Position numbers and translations under genes: made by a program
The notes under the pieces: model-generated
Seen by the model: the letters and a program-made list of their open reading frames with translations, nothing else
What the model was told of the DNA's origin: nothing
Databases searched by the model: none
In this document: positions 45,064 to 53,548 of the stretch, piece after piece
Layout of the letters: each line of letters begins with the position of its first letter
Position numbering within the stretch: position 1 is the stretch's first letter
DNA from: Pseudoxanthomonas sp. JBR18
GTDB lineage: Bacteria; Pseudomonadota; Gammaproteobacteria; Xanthomonadales; Xanthomonadaceae
Direction: 5' to 3'
NCBI RefSeq assembly: GCF_028198165.1
Contig: NZ_CP116339.1
Span: forward strand, 2,115,001 to 2,179,000
DNA length: 64,000 nucleotides

Positions 45064-45783
45064 TCAGCCGTTGGCCGGCCGCACGCCGCCGCGTGCGATG
45101 ACGTATCGATCCCACAGCGTTTCGACGGTCTCGCCGGTGGCCTGGGTCCACAGCTGTGGCGAATAGGTGCCGCCGCGCAGCGCCGCGTCCAGTTGCTTGA
45201 CCAGGCCCGGATGTTTGGCGTCGGCCCATTTGAGAAACGCACCGCTGACCCGGTAGCCGGTGTCGTAATGCTGCTTGTCCTTGATCTGGGTCGGCAGCGC
45301 CCAGCCGCCAGCGGCGTTGTCGACGCCATAGCGGTCGCGCGCGTAGTCGGCGATGCCTTCCACCAGCCAGGTCGGCGCCTGGTCGTTGCCGTAGTCCGGA
45401 TAGCTCTGGACGATGTGCATGGCCTCGTGGCTGACCAGGTCGGTATCGCCCGGATGCTTCACCAGCCAGGCCGGATTGATCGTCATCTTGGCCCAGTCGT
45501 CGCTGCTCACGTAAGCGATGCCGTCGTAGGACGGATCGATGGTGATGATCGCCTTGGTCGGCGCCGCGGTGTTGAAGTCCGCACGCTCCCGCGCATAGGC
45601 ATGGAAGAAGGTCTCGAGGATCTTCTCCTGCATGGCCGTGTCCAGCGCGCCGCTGGCATCGCGATAGGTGATGGTCACCCCGTCCTGGGTTCGGGTCACA
45701 TCCTCGCGTGCCTGCGCAGCGACAGACACGAGCAGGGTGGCGCAGAACAGGGCGCTGGCGAGCGGACGTGGCATAGCGGACAT
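45064..45783 (-). CDS. Basic secretory protein-family metallopeptidase
   Basis: A 239-residue exported protein with signal peptide LASALFCATLLVSVAAQA. The domain matches the plant basic secretory protein/peptidase family: HEAMH (H119, E120, H123) forms the zinc site with a downstream VEGIADYARD (E142), and GYRVSGAFLKWADAKHPGLVKQLDAALR is family-typical. Its ATG overlaps the GH92 stop by one base (TGATG), so it is translated with the mannosidase. Cleaving the protein part of glycoproteins is a plausible role. Confidence 0.85.
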   Translation of the reverse strand: MSAMPRPLASALFCATLLVSVAAQAREDVTRTQDGVTITYRDASGALDTAMQEKILETFFHAYARERADFNTAAPTKAIITIDPSYDGIAYVSSDDWAKMTINPAWLVKHPGDTDLVSHEAMHIVQSYPDYGNDQAPTWLVEGIADYARDRYGVDNAAGGWALPTQIKDKQHYDTGYRVSGAFLKWADAKHPGLVKQLDAALRGGTYSPQLWTQATGETVETLWDRYVIARGGVRPANG

Positions 45784-48700
45784 CAGGGCGCCTTCTTCAG
45801 CGGGACCGGGACGTGCGGGGCCAGCAACTCGACCTCGGCCAGGGCCATGCGGCCGGGCGCGGTGAAGTGCAGGCGATAGGCGGTATAGGTGCCAGGCGAG
45901 GCGATGCGGAACGGCCGGGCCTGCAGGGCCCAGCGGAAATCCTCGTCGCTGCGCGTGTCCAGGGTCTTCCAGGCCCCCTCGCCATTGCGTGCCTGCAGGC
46001 GCCAGCTGGCGCCCTGGATCGGGCGCTGTCCACTGGTGAGCGTATAGAAGGTCGGCTGCGCGCCTTGCCCCAGCGTGATGTCAACATCGACCTGCTTGCC
46101 CATGACCGGGGCGCTGGTGTCGGCGTCGTCGTCGACCAGGGCCGGGGCGGCCTGGCCGTTGACGCTGACGCGCGCCTGCGGGCCGATGACATCGGCCAAC
46201 GTGGTCGGTGCCTGGCCAGCTGGGGTCAGCGAGGGCGGCGCGTCGCCCGGCGCGGAACCCCACTTGGAGGGCGCCGGTCCCATCACGAAATCCAGTGTCG
46301 CGCCCTGCGCCAGCAGCGCGTGTGGGATCCAGGTCTTGGTCCACGGCTTGCCGTTGACCTTGAGCGACTGCACGTAGACGTTCTTGGCCGAATTGTTCGG
46401 CGCGCGCACCACCAGCTCCTTGCCGCCCGGCAGGGACAGGGTGCTCTGCTTGAACAGCGGCGAGCCGATCACGTAATCCGGCGAGCCCATGCGCAGCGGG
46501 TACAGGCCCATCGAGGCCAGCACGTACCAGGCCGACATCTCGCCGTTGTCCTCATCGCCCGGATAGCCCTGGCCGATGTCGCTGCCCAGGTACAGGCGCG
46601 CGAGGATCTCGCGGGTGAGTGTCTGGGTCTTCCACGGCTGGCCGGCATAGAGGTACATCCAGGCGATGTGGTGCGCGGTCTGGTTGCTGTGCGCGTACAT
46701 GCCCATGCGCACGTCGCGCGCCTCGGTCATCTCGTGGATCACGCCACCGTAGGAACCGGTGAAGTCCTCGCCGGCCGTTTCCGGCGTGGCGAAGTACTGA
46801 TCGAGCTTGCGCGCCAGCGCGTCGCGCCCGCCGTACAGCGCGGCCAGGCCATTGCCGTCGTGCGCGGCGGTGAAGGCGAAGGTCCAGCCGGCCGACTCGG
46901 TGTAGTCGTGGCCCCATTCGCGCGGATCGTAGTCCTTGGCCGGCACGCGCCAGCTTCCATCGGGCTTGCGGCCCTGGAAGAACTCGATGCTGCGGTCGAA
47001 CACATTGGCGTAGTCCGCCGCGCGGTAGCGGAAGTACGCGGCCTCCTCGGCGTAGCGCTGCTTGTCCTTGCCGCTGGCCGAGCGGGCCAGCTGCGCGGCC
47101 ATGTTGGCGATGCCGAAATCGTTGAGCGCGCCCTCCATGGTCCAGGACATGCCCTCGTGGGTCTCGGTGTCGGCGTAGCCGCGATACAGCGAGCGGTCCA
47201 TGCCCTTGCGCCCGACGTGGCGATCGGACGAGACCACCGTGGCGTTCTTCAGCGCGGCCTCGTAGGCCAGCTCCGGGTCGAAGCCGCCGATGCCCTTGGC
47301 ATAAGCGTCGGCGAAGGCGACGTCCGAGCTGGTGCCGACCATCAGGTCCGCATAGCCCGGCGAGGACCAGCGCGCCACCCAGCCGCCGGCCCGGTACTGC
47401 TCCAGGAAGCCGCTGATCAGGCCGCCGGCATCCTGCGCATCGAGCAGGCCGTAGGCCGGCCACGCCGTGCGGAAGGTGTCCCACAGGCCGTTGTTGACGT
47501 AGATCTGGCCGTCGCGCACCGGCGCGAAGCTGCGCACCGCGCTGCCATCGGTGGCGTCATCGGACCAGCTGTTCTGGCTGGCGTAGCGCCAGTCCGGCCT
47601 GTCGGCGGTGCCGACGTTCTCCGAGCCGGAGTTGGGATACAGGAACAGGCGATAGAGGTTGGAGTACAGCGTGGTGCGCTGGTCGTCGCTGGCCCCGTCC
47701 ACCTGCACCTTGCCCAGCACCGCATCCCACTGCACCTGCGCGCGCGCGGCCACCGTCTCCACCGTGTCGGACGCCTGTACTTCCAGGGCCAGGTTGTGCT
47801 TGGCCTGCTCCAGCGAGATCAGCGAGGTGGCGATGCGCATGGTGACCGTGCGCGTGCCTTCTTTTGCAGGGGTTGCCGCGAACTTCACATAGCCGGTGGG
47901 CCGGCCGGTGTCGAGCTTGCCGCTGCGCTGCCACGGCGTATCGAAGGTGGCGTAGACGAACATGCGCGTGGCCCCGGTGGACAGCCCGCTGCGCACGTCG
48001 GTGTAGCCGGAAAGGGTCTGGGTCTTCTCGTCCAGGGTCAGCCCGGCGCGTGCGTCGACATTGTCGAACAGCAGGTTGGCATCGCCGTGGTCGGGAAACG
48101 CGAACTGGAACACCGCCGCATGGTCGGTCGGGGCCAGCGCGGTGGTGATGCCGTTGGCGAAGCGCACGCGGTATTCCTGCGGACGGGCCAGCTCATCGGC
48201 ATGCGAGAACGCCAGGGCGCGCTTGTCCCGATCGGCCTGCGGCACGCCGGAATCGAGCGAGGGCATGACCTGGAAGGTCTGCCGGTCGCCCATCCACGGG
48301 CTGGGCTCGTGGCTCAGGCCGAAGGCCTGCAGACGCGGCTGGTTGTCGGCGTCGTTCTGCTCGTTCCAGCTGTACAGCCAGGACAGCGAGCTGGCGTCGG
48401 TCATCGGCGTCCAGAAATTGAAGCCGTGTGGCACCGCCGTGGCCGGGAAGTTGTTGCCGCGCGAGAACGTGCTGTTGGCCTGGGTGCCGCGCGTGGTCAG
48501 CACCCAGTCGGTCGGCGCCTGGTGTGCGACCGGGGCCGTCTCGCCCAGGGCCACATCGTCGATCCAGCCACGCGCGGTCTTGCCGGCCGGCGCGGCGGTT
48601 TCAAGTTCGATTGCCACCACGCGCTTGCCGCGCAAGGCGGGCACCTCGCCCAGGCGCACGGCCTTGCGCGCCCACTGCTGTGGGTAGAGCGACTTGGAGT

Positions 48701-49154
48701 CGCCCTGCGCCTGCGCGCCCACGCCGAAACCGTACTGGTCCAGTGCGGGCGTGGCCGACACGCGGGTGCCGTCCTCCAGCACCGCATCCAGTGAAACATA
48801 GGTACTGGACACCGTGTCGCCGTCGACGATCTCCGGCAGCACCAGCCAGGACAGCGTGGTGTCCGCATCGATGGTGGCGTCGACCTTGAACAGCGTCGTG
48901 CGCCCGGCGCTGCCGTCGTAGGCCAGCGCGTGTAGGCCGCTGTAGCCGGCCTTGGCCTTGGCCGCGTAGGGCGCTTGGGGTCCATCGCCCACCTTCACCG
49001 ACGGCCCGCCGCCGGCGGACTGTGGAGCGGGTTGCCCGGGCTCGAACGAACTCCGGAAGTCGGCCGCCAGGGCAGCGGGGGTGCCAAGGGCGAGCGCGAC
49101 GGCGCACGCCAGCGAGCCGCGCAGCAAGCGCGGCGTGTGTGTGATCTGGGTCAA
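45783..49154 (-). CDS. GH92 alpha-1,2-mannosidase, multidomain secreted
   Basis: 1123 residues from a TTG at 49154; no ATG is usable. GGAGG lies 9 bases upstream, and the TTG overlaps the LacI stop (TTGA). A signal peptide (LACAVALALGTPAALA) is followed by a beta-sandwich of about 180 residues, then the GH92 domain (RGNNFPATAVPHGFNFWTPMT, GLWDTFRTAWPAYGLL, and catalytic GYPGDEDNGEMSAWYVLASMGLYP). A C-terminal discoidin-like carbohydrate-binding region starts near 1000. GH92 enzymes are calcium-dependent exo-mannosidases acting on N-glycans. The length exceeds the usual 750 because of the flanking domains. Confidence 0.92.
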   Translation of the reverse strand: MTQITHTPRLLRGSLACAVALALGTPAALAADFRSSFEPGQPAPQSAGGGPSVKVGDGPQAPYAAKAKAGYSGLHALAYDGSAGRTTLFKVDATIDADTTLSWLVLPEIVDGDTVSSTYVSLDAVLEDGTRVSATPALDQYGFGVGAQAQGDSKSLYPQQWARKAVRLGEVPALRGKRVVAIELETAAPAGKTARGWIDDVALGETAPVAHQAPTDWVLTTRGTQANSTFSRGNNFPATAVPHGFNFWTPMTDASSLSWLYSWNEQNDADNQPRLQAFGLSHEPSPWMGDRQTFQVMPSLDSGVPQADRDKRALAFSHADELARPQEYRVRFANGITTALAPTDHAAVFQFAFPDHGDANLLFDNVDARAGLTLDEKTQTLSGYTDVRSGLSTGATRMFVYATFDTPWQRSGKLDTGRPTGYVKFAATPAKEGTRTVTMRIATSLISLEQAKHNLALEVQASDTVETVAARAQVQWDAVLGKVQVDGASDDQRTTLYSNLYRLFLYPNSGSENVGTADRPDWRYASQNSWSDDATDGSAVRSFAPVRDGQIYVNNGLWDTFRTAWPAYGLLDAQDAGGLISGFLEQYRAGGWVARWSSPGYADLMVGTSSDVAFADAYAKGIGGFDPELAYEAALKNATVVSSDRHVGRKGMDRSLYRGYADTETHEGMSWTMEGALNDFGIANMAAQLARSASGKDKQRYAEEAAYFRYRAADYANVFDRSIEFFQGRKPDGSWRVPAKDYDPREWGHDYTESAGWTFAFTAAHDGNGLAALYGGRDALARKLDQYFATPETAGEDFTGSYGGVIHEMTEARDVRMGMYAHSNQTAHHIAWMYLYAGQPWKTQTLTREILARLYLGSDIGQGYPGDEDNGEMSAWYVLASMGLYPLRMGSPDYVIGSPLFKQSTLSLPGGKELVVRAPNNSAKNVYVQSLKVNGKPWTKTWIPHALLAQGATLDFVMGPAPSKWGSAPGDAPPSLTPAGQAPTTLADVIGPQARVSVNGQAAPALVDDDADTSAPVMGKQVDVDITLGQGAQPTFYTLTSGQRPIQGASWRLQARNGEGAWKTLDTRSDEDFRWALQARPFRIASPGTYTAYRLHFTAPGRMALAEVELLAPHVPVPLKKAP

Positions 49155-50260
49155 GCGGTCGATCCTCCGGGACGGCTGCCGCGCGTGGCGCGGGCCTTGG
49201 TGGGCTTGGCCGGCGTGGGGGACTCCAGCGTGCGGGTGAAACTGAGCGAACTCTCGCGCGGCACCAATTGCACCGGCGCGATGGTATTGCGGGGCTTGGC
49301 ATCGACCGGACGGCTGGCCATCACCATGCCCACGGCCTGGCGACCCAACGCGCGGGGCGCGGTGGCCAGCGTGGTCAGTGCCGGCACCGTGGCGGCGGCC
49401 TCGGGAATGTCGTCGAATCCGGTCAGGGCGAACTCGCGACCCGGCGCGATGTTGCGCGCGCGCAGGCCCATCATCAGGCCCAGCGCCACCGCGTCGTTGT
49501 AGGTCACCGCCGCGGTCGGCGCCGGATCGCGCGCGAACAGCGCCGCGGTGGCCGTGGCCGCCTGCAGGCGAGTCGGCGCGCACTCGACGATCCAGCGCGG
49601 CTCGGGGGTGATGCCCGCGGCCTTGAGCGCGGCGGTATAGCCTTCCAGGCGCTGTCGGCAGGAGCTGGAATCGCGATGCCCGCCGAAGAAGGCGATGCGC
49701 GTATGCCCCTGGGCCAGCAGGTGTTCGGTGGCCATGCGCGCGCCGGCCACGTTGTCGGCGCCCAGGTAGTCCCAGCGCGACTGGGGCACCTGGCGGTTGA
49801 ACAGCAGCAGCGGCGTATGCAGGCCGACCACCGGGCTCAGGTCGGCCACGCTGGTGCCCTCGGCGGGGGTCAGGATCACGCCGGCCGGGTTGTGTTCCAG
49901 CAGCGAGGACAGCACGGCGCGCTGGCGCTCGATCGATTCGCCCGAGCTGCCCAGCAGCATCACGCAGCCGGCCTCGGCCAGCGCCTCGTCCACGCCGGAC
50001 GCGAACTCGGCCACGAACGGGTTGGACAGGTCATTGATCACCAGGGCGACGCTGGTGGAGACCTTGCGCCGCAGGTTGGCGGCGCTGCGGTTGTAGACAT
50101 AGCCTTGGCGGCGCAGCTCGGTTTCCACCAGCCGACGGGTCTTGGCCGCCACGGCCGGGTTGCCGCTGAGCACCAGGGAGACCGTGGCCGAGGACACCCC
50201 GCAGGCGCGGGCAATGTCGGCCAGCGTGACGCGCCGACGGCGCTGGTTGGAATCGGTCAT
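49151..50260 (-). CDS. LacI-family repressor of the glycan locus
   Basis: A 369-residue regulator with HTH VTLADIARACGVSSATVSLVLSGNPAVA and hinge RSAANLRRKVSTSVALVI. The effector domain follows PBP-fold motifs (NDLSNPFVAEFASGVDEAL, FNRQVPQSRWDYLGADNVAGARMATEHLLAQGH, ALTGFDDIPEAA). A short basic tail is extra. It starts the LacI-GH92-protease operon, with its stop overlapping the mannosidase TTG, and diverges from the TonB receptor. It presumably represses both directions until a mannose-containing saccharide appears. Confidence 0.92.
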   Translation of the reverse strand: MTDSNQRRRRVTLADIARACGVSSATVSLVLSGNPAVAAKTRRLVETELRRQGYVYNRSAANLRRKVSTSVALVINDLSNPFVAEFASGVDEALAEAGCVMLLGSSGESIERQRAVLSSLLEHNPAGVILTPAEGTSVADLSPVVGLHTPLLLFNRQVPQSRWDYLGADNVAGARMATEHLLAQGHTRIAFFGGHRDSSSCRQRLEGYTAALKAAGITPEPRWIVECAPTRLQAATATAALFARDPAPTAAVTYNDAVALGLMMGLRARNIAPGREFALTGFDDIPEAAATVPALTTLATAPRALGRQAVGMVMASRPVDAKPRNTIAPVQLVPRESSLSFTRTLESPTPAKPTKARATRGSRPGGSTA

Positions 50261-50390
50261 GAGCCCCTGAATCGTTTGAAGCGATCAGCCGATCGTGCAG
50301 AACTTTCACGCGCATGGCAATCCGCAGCGGGGATTTGGGGCATCTTGCCCACGTTTTGATTCCTTTTAAAGTGACAGAGTGGTCGAAATC

Positions 50391-50449
50391 AAGTTGTCAG
50401 AACAACTTATCGTCATCCCGTTGACATACTTCATTTAAACGATTTAGAA
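50391..50449 (+). promoter_or_regulatory. TonB-receptor promoter with palindromes
   Basis: AAGTTGTCAGAACAACTT (50391-50408) is a 7-bp inverted repeat. The -35 TTGACA (50421-50426) is followed, 18 bases later, by the -10-like TAGAAA (50445-50450), and TAAACGATTTA (50435-50445) is a small CG-centred palindrome of the LacI-operator type inside the spacer. The gap 50261-50661 contains no gene. Confidence 0.55.
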
Positions 50450-50661
50450 AGCAATCGGCGCGACTTGCCCGGTCCTCGATAGTGCGGTGTCCGGGCCGCC
50501 GTTCCTGCGTCTTGCGCCATGGCAGCCACCGCCAGTGCACGACGCCGGGCCGAGCGCTGCCCGCAACAGGGCTGGGGAAATGCCCGCAGTGTCCAGCCGT
50601 GCCGCCCGCCGCCCCCGCGGCCGGCGAGCGCAGTTCCTTGCACCTCGATGGAGAGACCCGG

Positions 50662-53427
50662 ATGAAGTTGAGACTGTTGTCGTTGATGATTTCCACCGCC
50701 CTGCTGCCGTGCGTCGCCCACGCGCAGGACGATGCGCCGCAGGCCACCGATGTCCCCACAGAAGGTGCCACCAGGAAGGCCGCCGAGCTCGATGCGGTCA
50801 AGGTCACCGGCTCGCTGATCCCCCGGGCGCAGATCGAAGGCCCCTCGCCGATCACCAGCGTGACCGCGGCGGACATGGAGAAGCAGGGCTTCACCAACGT
50901 GTTCGACGCGCTGCGCTCGCTACCCCAGTCCAACGGCTCGGTGCAGGACTCGCAGGGCACCGGCAACTACACGCCCGGCGCCAAGACCATCAGCCTGTTC
51001 GGCCTGGACCCAAGCTACACGCTGACCCTGCTCAACGGCCGCCCGATGAGCAGCTATCCGCTGGCCTACAACGGCAACACCTCGATCGTGGACATCGCCA
51101 ACATTCCCATGGGCATGGTCGAGCGCGTGGATGTGCTGACCGGCGGCCAGTCTTCGGTGTATGGCTCTTCGGCCATCGCCGGCGTGGTCAACATCATCCT
51201 GAAAGATCACGTCGAAGGCACCCACTTCAAGTACCGGGCCGGCGGTTACAGCGACGGCGGCGGTGCCAACCAGCGCTTCGAGTTCAGTACCGGCACCTCG
51301 ATCGGCGACCTGGACCTGAGCTTCGGGCTGCAGTACGACAAGCAGAAGCCGATCTACGGATTCGATCGCAGCTACCTGGACAGCGCCGCCGATGCGCATA
51401 CCGGCAAGGTGGTCGATCCCTCGCGCACCTTCCTGCGGCGCGACATCACCGCGGGGGCTTCGCGGTACATCGATCCCGGCGCCGCCGCGTGCGCGCCGCT
51501 GGAATACCTCTACGGCGGCACCACCCAGTACGCCGCGCGCTCTGACGGCAGCAATGGCCGCTACTGCGGCAGCCTGGCCAATGTCGGGACCGCCTCGTTG
51601 CTCAACAAGGCCGAGAACGTCAACGGCAGCCTGTTCGCGCGCTACCACCTGACGCCGCAGACCGAGTGGTACACCGACATCCTGCTCAGCTATGGCCGCC
51701 CGACCTACACCGGCGGCAGCCCGTTCTGGAACCAGGATTTCTACAACCAGACCACCGGGACCTACGAGAGCTGGCAGCGCATCTTCGCGCCCGAGGAGGT
51801 CGGCCTGAAGTCCAAGGACCAGCGCGTGTTCACCCGCAGCTACAACATCGCCACCGGCGTGCGCGGCCCGCTGGGCGATACCGGCTTCGACTACGACATC
51901 TACATCAATCGCTCCGGTACCAGCGCCATCCGCAAGGCGACCGACTTCCTCAAGTTCAACGGCGTGGACGATTACTACCTGGGGCCGCAGCTGGGCGAGA
52001 TGAACGGCTATCCGGTGTTCGCGCCCAACGAGGACCTGCTGTACCAGCCGATCACCGCCGAGCAGTACTACGCCTGGAGTGGCACCAATCGGGCCAAGTC
52101 CGCGGCCTGGACCCAGTCCGAGACCGCCACGCTGACCAACACCTCCCTGTTCGAACTGCCCGCAGGTCCGGTCGGCTTCGCCGCGATCGTCCAGGGCCAG
52201 CGCGAGTACTTCAACAACCGCTCCTCGGCGCCCAACTCGGAGAACATCTTCCGCGGCAACGGCGGGGCCACGGTCGCCCAGGGCCAGCGTGACCTGTACG
52301 CGGCGGGCATGGAATTCCAGGTACCGGTGACCAGCACCTTCAACGCCAACCTGTCCGGTCGTTACGACAAGTATTCGCTGCAGGGCGGCGGCGGCAACGG
52401 CAAGTTCACCTACAAGGTGGGTCTGGAGTTCCGCCCCATCGACACCCTGCTGCTGCGCGGCAGCTACGCCACCGCGTTCCGTTCGCCGGACATGTATTAC
52501 CTGTACTCGTCAGAGTCCAGCGGCTTCACCACGGCGACCGATTACTACCTCTGCCGCCAGGCCGGCTATACCTCCGACAACTACGACGCCTGCGCGCAAT
52601 CGGACAGCTCCATCCGTTCGGTGAGCTCGGGCAATCGCAACCTCAAGGACATCACCGCCAAGACCTTCACCTATGGCGCGGTGTGGTCGACGCTGGACAA
52701 TGCGCTGACGCTGTCGGTGGACTACAACCACATCGAGATCGACGACGAGGTGAACCTGCTCGGCCAGGGCGACATCCTGGAGCTGGAAGCCAACTGCCGC
52801 CTGGGTGTGTCCGAAAACGGCGCCACCGCCTATGACGTCAATTCGCCGACCTGCCAGGACGTGCTTGGCCAGGTCGCGCGCAAGCCGGCCAACGATCCGG
52901 TCAACCCCAACGGCATCAATGAGGTCCAGACCTATCCGATCAACCTGTCCAAGCAAACGCAGACCGGCCTGCAGGCCAATATCGGATACAAGTGGCGCAT
53001 GGACACCCTGGGCAACTTCGACGTCCAGGTCGGCCATTACCGTGCACTGACCCACGAGACCCAGTACAAGGAAGGCGACCCCACCTACGACCAGCTGTGC
53101 TGCGCCAACTCCAACGAGCTCCACGATCGCACCAGCGCCACCATCAGCTGGTATCGCGGCCCGCTCGGCGCCACGCTCTACGGCCTGCGCAATGCGCCGA
53201 CCTGGAACCAGGCCGGTGACGATCGCAACATCGGGCCGTGGACGACCTACAACGGCAGCGTCACCTACCGCTTCAACGACACGTTCGGGGTGATGCTCTC
53301 GGTCAACAATCTGACCAACAAGCGTCCTCCGGTCGATGTCACCAATGGTGGGTGGCCCTTCTACGACACCGGCATCTACAACGCCTACGGGCGCTCGGCG
53401 CAGATCGAGTTCTCGGTCGACCTGTAA
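50662..53427 (+). CDS. TonB-dependent receptor, glycan-type
   Basis: A 921-residue outer-membrane receptor. Signal peptide MKLRLLSLMISTALLPCVAHA, a TonB-box-like ELDAVKVTGS, a plug domain (residues about 55-180 with SITSVTAADMEKQG, NGRPMSSYPLAYNG, GQSSVYGSSAIAGVVNIIL) and a 22-strand barrel ending EFSVDL. GGAGAG at 50650 precedes the ATG. The divergent repressor and mannosidase, plus the glycosidase genes downstream, indicate oligosaccharide import. The gene has the size of the large carbohydrate-type receptors of Xanthomonadaceae. Confidence 0.93.
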   Translation: MKLRLLSLMISTALLPCVAHAQDDAPQATDVPTEGATRKAAELDAVKVTGSLIPRAQIEGPSPITSVTAADMEKQGFTNVFDALRSLPQSNGSVQDSQGTGNYTPGAKTISLFGLDPSYTLTLLNGRPMSSYPLAYNGNTSIVDIANIPMGMVERVDVLTGGQSSVYGSSAIAGVVNIILKDHVEGTHFKYRAGGYSDGGGANQRFEFSTGTSIGDLDLSFGLQYDKQKPIYGFDRSYLDSAADAHTGKVVDPSRTFLRRDITAGASRYIDPGAAACAPLEYLYGGTTQYAARSDGSNGRYCGSLANVGTASLLNKAENVNGSLFARYHLTPQTEWYTDILLSYGRPTYTGGSPFWNQDFYNQTTGTYESWQRIFAPEEVGLKSKDQRVFTRSYNIATGVRGPLGDTGFDYDIYINRSGTSAIRKATDFLKFNGVDDYYLGPQLGEMNGYPVFAPNEDLLYQPITAEQYYAWSGTNRAKSAAWTQSETATLTNTSLFELPAGPVGFAAIVQGQREYFNNRSSAPNSENIFRGNGGATVAQGQRDLYAAGMEFQVPVTSTFNANLSGRYDKYSLQGGGGNGKFTYKVGLEFRPIDTLLLRGSYATAFRSPDMYYLYSSESSGFTTATDYYLCRQAGYTSDNYDACAQSDSSIRSVSSGNRNLKDITAKTFTYGAVWSTLDNALTLSVDYNHIEIDDEVNLLGQGDILELEANCRLGVSENGATAYDVNSPTCQDVLGQVARKPANDPVNPNGINEVQTYPINLSKQTQTGLQANIGYKWRMDTLGNFDVQVGHYRALTHETQYKEGDPTYDQLCCANSNELHDRTSATISWYRGPLGATLYGLRNAPTWNQAGDDRNIGPWTTYNGSVTYRFNDTFGVMLSVNNLTNKRPPVDVTNGGWPFYDTGIYNAYGRSAQIEFSVDL

Positions 53428-53468
53428 CCCGGCGTAGTCTGCCCAGGCGCAGGGACGCGTCTGTCGTA

Positions 53469-53479
53469 TTGTCGGACAA
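53469..53479. promoter_or_regulatory. Small palindrome upstream of the GH127-like gene
   Basis: TTGTCGGACAA, 5-bp arms about one base, 69 bases before the GH127 start. It shares the TTGTC/GA-CAA pattern with the 50391-50408 palindrome and could be bound by the same protein. Confidence 0.3.
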
Positions 53480-53548
53480 GTCGGCACGATCCAGGGTAGG
53501 ATGGCTCCGCGCCGCGCGAGGCGGGCATGACGTGGAGGCTTCGATTCC

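Noticed and set aside
45813..48794. Open frame of 993 codons antisense to the GH92 mannosidase
   Set aside because: It follows the third-position GC pattern of the opposite coding strand, is rich in Arg, Gly, Ala, Val and His, and has no domain; a high-GC shadow.
50662..53427. Siderophore receptor
   Set aside because: Neighbours are a LacI repressor and glycosidases, no Fur box is visible, and the size suits carbohydrate-type receptors.
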